The notes beneath the pieces were generated by a model. The model searched no databases and had not been told where the DNA came from. It saw only the letters and a list, made by a program, of their open reading frames with translations. The translations under genes and the position numbers were made by a program. From positions 35,512 to 89,116 of the forward strand of contig DCKG01000036.1 in NCBI GenBank assembly GCA_002320605.1: a DNA stretch of 53,605 bases, written 5' to 3'. Below are positions 50,750 to 53,605 of this stretch, piece after piece; positions within the stretch are counted from its first letter, which is position 1; each line of letters begins with the position of its first letter. Source of the stretch: Bacteroidales bacterium UBA1680 (GTDB lineage Bacteria; Bacteroidota; Bacteroidia; Bacteroidales; UBA932).

Positions 50750-52036
50750 TCAGCCGAAGAGGTACCTGCGTTGGGCTGGGGTGAGATGATCTATTTTGAT
50801 GCCCCAGTCGTTTAGTTTCATGCGGGCGACTTTGCCATCGATCTCTGCCGGTACGGCATTTAGCATATTCCCGGATGTGCGATTAAGAGGACCTCCTTTA
50901 CGATTATCGGCAAGAAACCTTGCGCTTAAGGCTTGAATGGCGAAGGACATATCCATTATTTCTGCCGGATGCCCGTCTCCTGCCGCAAGATTCACTAGGC
51001 GGCCCTCCGCCAAGATATAAACTTTGTGCCCATTCGGTAAGACATATTCCTGAATATTCTGACGCGCCTCTCGTTCCGAGGTGGCGATTTCCTTAAGAGC
51101 GGCAACATTGACCTCGCAGTCGAAGTGCCCAGCATTGCAGCAAATAGCCCCATCTTTCATATTCATGAAATGCTTCTTGGTTATGACATCACTGCAGCCA
51201 GTTACAGTTATGAATATGTCGCCGATTCTAGCGGCCTCCGTCATGATCATGACTTGGAAACCGTCCATTACTGCCTCCATGGCTTTGATGGGATCCACTT
51301 CGGTGACAATAACCTTGGCGCCCAAGCCTTTGGCTCGCATGGAGACGCCTTTGCCGCACCAGCCGTAGCCGGCCACCACGACATATTTCCCTGCCACGAT
51401 GAGATTAGTGGTTCTGTTGATGCCGTCCCAAACCGATTGGCCAGTGCCGTAGCGATTGTCGAAGAAATGTTTGCAGGCAGCATTGTTGACCAGCATCATC
51501 GGGAACTTCAAAGCTTTGGCGTTGTTCATCTGCTGAAGACGTAATATTCCTGTAGTCGTCTCTTCGCATCCGCCAATCACATTCTTAAGAAGAGAAGGAT
51601 AATTATCGTGAATCATGTTCACCAGGTCGCCCCCGTCATCTATTATTATGTTTGGCTCAGCCTCAATCACGCGCCTGATGCCGTGTTCGTATTCCTCCGG
51701 AGTGGCTCCGTGAACAGCAAAGACGTTGAGGCCTTCGTGCACTAGAGCAGCAGCCACATCATCTTGCGTAGAGAGCGGATTGCTTCCTGTGATGAACATT
51801 TCGGCTCCACCGCTGGCCAGCACTTCGCAAAGGTGAGCCGTCTTGGCTTCAAGATGGACTGAAAGGGCGACCTTGAGCCCTTCGAATGGCTTATCTTTGG
51901 AAAATTCTTTCTCAATTTGAGCCAGCAAGGGCATGTGATTCCTGACCCAGCTGATTTTCAGTTCACCACTTTCCCAGTTCTGAGGATCGCGAATTCCGCT
52001 AAAAGATGTTTTCATCTGAATATTCATTTTACTCAT
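50750..52036 (-). CDS. ahcY: S-adenosylhomocysteine hydrolase, archaeal/Thermotoga-type
   Basis: Cleaves S-adenosylhomocysteine to adenosine and homocysteine, relieving inhibition of methyltransferases. The 428 residues contain SVHLEAKTAHLCEVLASGGA near residue 60, TGSNPLSTQDDVAAAL, NNAACKHFFDNRYGTGQSVW, the NAD-binding VVAGYGWCGKGVSMRAKGLG near residue 220, and GHFDCEVNV. It ends WGIKIDHLTPAQRRYLFG, without the KPDHYRY-type tail and the insertion of the longer bacterial/eukaryotic enzymes. That is the compact form known from archaea and Thermotoga, where substrate or cofactor preference can differ. No metK, luxS or riboswitch is adjacent. Confidence 0.93.
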   Translation of the reverse strand: MSKMNIQMKTSFSGIRDPQNWESGELKISWVRNHMPLLAQIEKEFSKDKPFEGLKVALSVHLEAKTAHLCEVLASGGAEMFITGSNPLSTQDDVAAALVHEGLNVFAVHGATPEEYEHGIRRVIEAEPNIIIDDGGDLVNMIHDNYPSLLKNVIGGCEETTTGILRLQQMNNAKALKFPMMLVNNAACKHFFDNRYGTGQSVWDGINRTTNLIVAGKYVVVAGYGWCGKGVSMRAKGLGAKVIVTEVDPIKAMEAVMDGFQVMIMTEAARIGDIFITVTGCSDVITKKHFMNMKDGAICCNAGHFDCEVNVAALKEIATSEREARQNIQEYVLPNGHKVYILAEGRLVNLAAGDGHPAEIMDMSFAIQALSARFLADNRKGGPLNRTSGNMLNAVPAEIDGKVARMKLNDWGIKIDHLTPAQRRYLFG

Positions 52037-52103
52037 CTAATATAATCAAAAATCCATCTTTCCACCCCATTATTTTTTCTTTCGCCAAAAGGATGGCTGA
52101 CAA

Positions 52104-52135
52104 TTTGCTCGTCTTTGCAAATAAGTTTATTTTTG
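52104..52135 (+). promoter_or_regulatory. Promoter of fabG
   Basis: TTTG at 52104-52107, 20 nt, then TATTTTTG at 52128-52135: both Bacteroidota elements at ideal spacing, with a leader of about 60 nt to the fabG ATG. Confidence 0.65.
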
Positions 52136-52200
52136 TGACATTGATTGGTGGTGAGGGGAATGGTTGGGAGAAATATTGATGAATCTAAATTTTATTGAAT

Positions 52201-52944
52201 ATGGGACTTTTGGATGGAAAAGTCGCCCTGATTACGGGCGCAGCAAGGGGAATAGGAAGGTCTATTGCCTTGAAATATGCTTCTGAAGGCGCTGACGTGG
52301 CATTCACGGATCTGGTGATAAACGAAGCGGCGGAACAGACTGTGAAAGACATTGAGGCCTTCGGCCATAAAGTCAAGGCATACGCTTCGAATGCTGCTGA
52401 TTTTGAAGAGACTCAGAAGGTAGTGGATCAGGTCGTCGCCGAGTTCGGTAGGATTGACATCCTGGTTAACAACGCAGGCATAACCAAAGATGGGCTCATG
52501 CTAAGAATGTCGGAGGCTCAGTGGGATGCTGTCATAGCAGTGAACCTGAAATCTGCTTTCAATTTTATTCACGCTACGATTCCTGTGATGGCTCGCCAGA
52601 GAGGTGGAAGCATCGTCAACATGTCTTCTGTAGTTGGCGTGTTCGGGAATGCGGGCCAGTGCAACTACTCTGCTTCAAAGGCCGGCCTTATCGGACTTGC
52701 CAAATCAATTGCCAAAGAGATGGGGCCTCGCGGAATACGCGCGAATTGCATAGCTCCGGGGTTCATCGTCTCTGCCATGACAGAGGCTCTGCCGGAAAAG
52801 GTTCGTGACGAGTGGATACAAAAGATTCCGCTTCGCAGGGGAGGCACGACAGAGGATATTGCCAACGTGGCTACCTTTCTTGCCAGCGACATGGCATCTT
52901 ACGTGTCTGGACAGGTCATCCAGGTTGACGGCGCTATGAATTAA
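52201..52944 (+). CDS. fabG: 3-oxoacyl-[acyl-carrier-protein] reductase
   Basis: NADPH-dependent short-chain dehydrogenase of the fatty-acid elongation cycle. It is 247 residues from ATG 52201; the in-frame TTG two codons earlier is less likely. Signatures: cofactor loop TGAARGIGRSIA near residue 11, NNAGITKDGLMLRM near residue 85, catalytic Ser in MSSVVGVFGNAGQ near residue 139, the YSASK Tyr/Lys near 152-156, and the C-terminal ASYVSGQVIQVDGAMN. The sequence is FabG-like rather than a generic SDR (TKDGLMLRM is a good marker). It is followed by a strong terminator and stands alone, without acpP or fabF. Confidence 0.92.
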   Translation: MGLLDGKVALITGAARGIGRSIALKYASEGADVAFTDLVINEAAEQTVKDIEAFGHKVKAYASNAADFEETQKVVDQVVAEFGRIDILVNNAGITKDGLMLRMSEAQWDAVIAVNLKSAFNFIHATIPVMARQRGGSIVNMSSVVGVFGNAGQCNYSASKAGLIGLAKSIAKEMGPRGIRANCIAPGFIVSAMTEALPEKVRDEWIQKIPLRRGGTTEDIANVATFLASDMASYVSGQVIQVDGAMN

Positions 52945-52977
52945 TTTAAAGCCGATAGCCAATATTGTTTTTTATAT

Positions 52978-53013
52978 CCGGTCGAAAGATTTTTTTCGGC
53001 CGGCTTTTATTTT
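52978..53013 (+). terminator. Intrinsic terminator after fabG
   Basis: CCGGTCGAAA pairs with TTTCGGCCGG (10 bp with one G-T pair) and is followed by CTTTTATTTTTTT. It separates fabG from comF. Confidence 0.8.
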
Positions 53014-53053
53014 TTTATGCAGAATTTACGTTTGCTGTGACCATCTTTATGGA

Positions 53054-53605
53054 ATGCGGAAAGACATTTCGGCCAACGACATATTCACGGCTATCCTTGA
53101 CATTCTTATGCCGAGGAGATGCGTCGTTTGCGGCAGAGTGCTTGCCCTTCGCGAGAGATATATCTGCATCAGCTGCCTGGCAGACTTTCCAAGGACGTAT
53201 TTCTCATGGTTGTCGCGCAATCAGATGGCGGACAGGCTGAATGACCTGCTCCGCAGGGACTATGACGAAGGAGGGCTCCGGAACTCCAATGAAGGATATT
53301 TCTACGCCACTGCCCTTTTCTTCTATGATGCCAATGCAAGCTATAAATATATTACCAGAGCATTGAAATATCATGATGAACTGGGGCAAGGCAGGTTTTT
53401 CTCGAATATGCTTGGCGCCGAGATGGCATCTTCCGCTCTTTATGCCGATGTCGATGCGGTGGTGCCTGTGCCGCTACATTGGACGCGGCTGCTGCAGCGA
53501 GGATATAACCAAGCGGAAGTCATTGCCGATGAGGTAGATGTTTCACGCTCAGGTACTTTGACCTATGAAGCGGTCAAGCAGACCACTGATGCAGGTTTTG
53601 GTCAG
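53054..53605 (+). CDS. comF: ComF family protein (5' part; runs off the window)
   Basis: Phosphoribosyltransferase-like protein; ComF members are linked to DNA uptake or DNA processing in several bacteria. Translation from ATG 53054 stays open to the window end (184 codons). It shows the N-terminal zinc-binding cysteines (PRRCVVCGRVL and YICISCLADFP), ALKYHDELGQGRFFSNML, and the diagnostic VVPVPLHWTRLLQRGYNQAE near residue 137. The PRPP-binding loop and C terminus lie beyond the edge. It starts about 40 nt after the fabG terminator. Confidence 0.9.
   Translation, partial: MRKDISANDIFTAILDILMPRRCVVCGRVLALRERYICISCLADFPRTYFSWLSRNQMADRLNDLLRRDYDEGGLRNSNEGYFYATALFFYDANASYKYITRALKYHDELGQGRFFSNMLGAEMASSALYADVDAVVPVPLHWTRLLQRGYNQAEVIADEVDVSRSGTLTYEAVKQTTDAGFGQ

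Noticed and set aside
52037..52200. SAH or SAM riboswitch before ahcY
   Set aside because: The leader is AT-rich and I could not find a conserved core, pseudoknot or terminator/anti-terminator pair.

Overview
The window reads as chromosomal DNA from a Bacteroidales bacterium (phylum Bacteroidota), probably an uncultured gut-type lineage. The evidence is a SusC/SusD pair, exact Bacteroidota promoter elements (-7 TAnnTTTG, several with a -33 TTTG about 19-20 nt upstream), mostly absent Shine-Dalgarno sequences, a TonB/SusC-style envelope, and one-subunit GlyRS, type III pantothenate kinase and SufSE/SufT genes. Genes are dense, with about 40 protein-coding calls. I found no tRNA, rRNA, complete insertion sequence or credible CRISPR array.

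Layout. 1-2.4 kb: galK (with terminator) and a secreted endonuclease/exonuclease/phosphatase-fold protein. 2.4-13.2 kb: ychF, then a long minus-strand envelope and repair block (mfd, coaX, outer-membrane barrel protein, TPR protein, lptC, SurA/PpiD-type chaperone). 13.2-19.1 kb: ruvB and an orphan susC-susD pair. 19.1-24 kb: frdA-frdB without a cytochrome b gene, hflX, a tonB-type gene. 24-29.2 kb: ybeY-mnmG, ruvA, sufS-sufE-sufT. 29.3-30.8 kb: a scar with a type IIL restriction-modification gene reduced to its two ends, a HIRAN-domain remnant, and a cluster of palindromic repeats. 30.8-39.4 kb: secreted esterase, lemA with a DUF2207 membrane protein, folK, DUF5686 outer-membrane protein, an orphan AAA/DUF4143 ATPase with three phased upstream repeats, and a DUF1080-metallohydrolase lipoprotein. 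39.4-47.3 kb: glyS, a PEP-mobile-domain protein lacking its histidine, gltB-gltD. 47.3-53.6 kb: a candidate small RNA, an unrecognised secreted protein, asnB, an archaeal/Thermotoga-type S-adenosylhomocysteinase, fabG, and a comF gene cut by the window end.

How the parts fit. Nitrogen assimilation is grouped (gltBD, asnB). Fe-S assembly (sufS, sufE, sufT) would serve clients in the window such as GltB, GltD and FrdB. Envelope biogenesis is represented by LptC, the periplasmic PPIase, TonB-type protein, SusCD and DUF5686.

The most notable observations beyond ordinary genes are: (1) a promoter-to-terminator minus-strand sRNA candidate of about 110 nt at 47296-47420 carrying AAGGAGGT; (2) a roughly 4-5-fold excess by hand count of the hexamer GAATAT/ATATTC in many genes, in all frames and both orientations, but not in susC or frdA; (3) three 12-bp repeats at an exact 22-bp period upstream of the DUF4143 ATPase; (4) a decayed defence locus; (5) a dispersed family of short palindromic repeats. 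All family assignments come from reading motifs, not from database searches.
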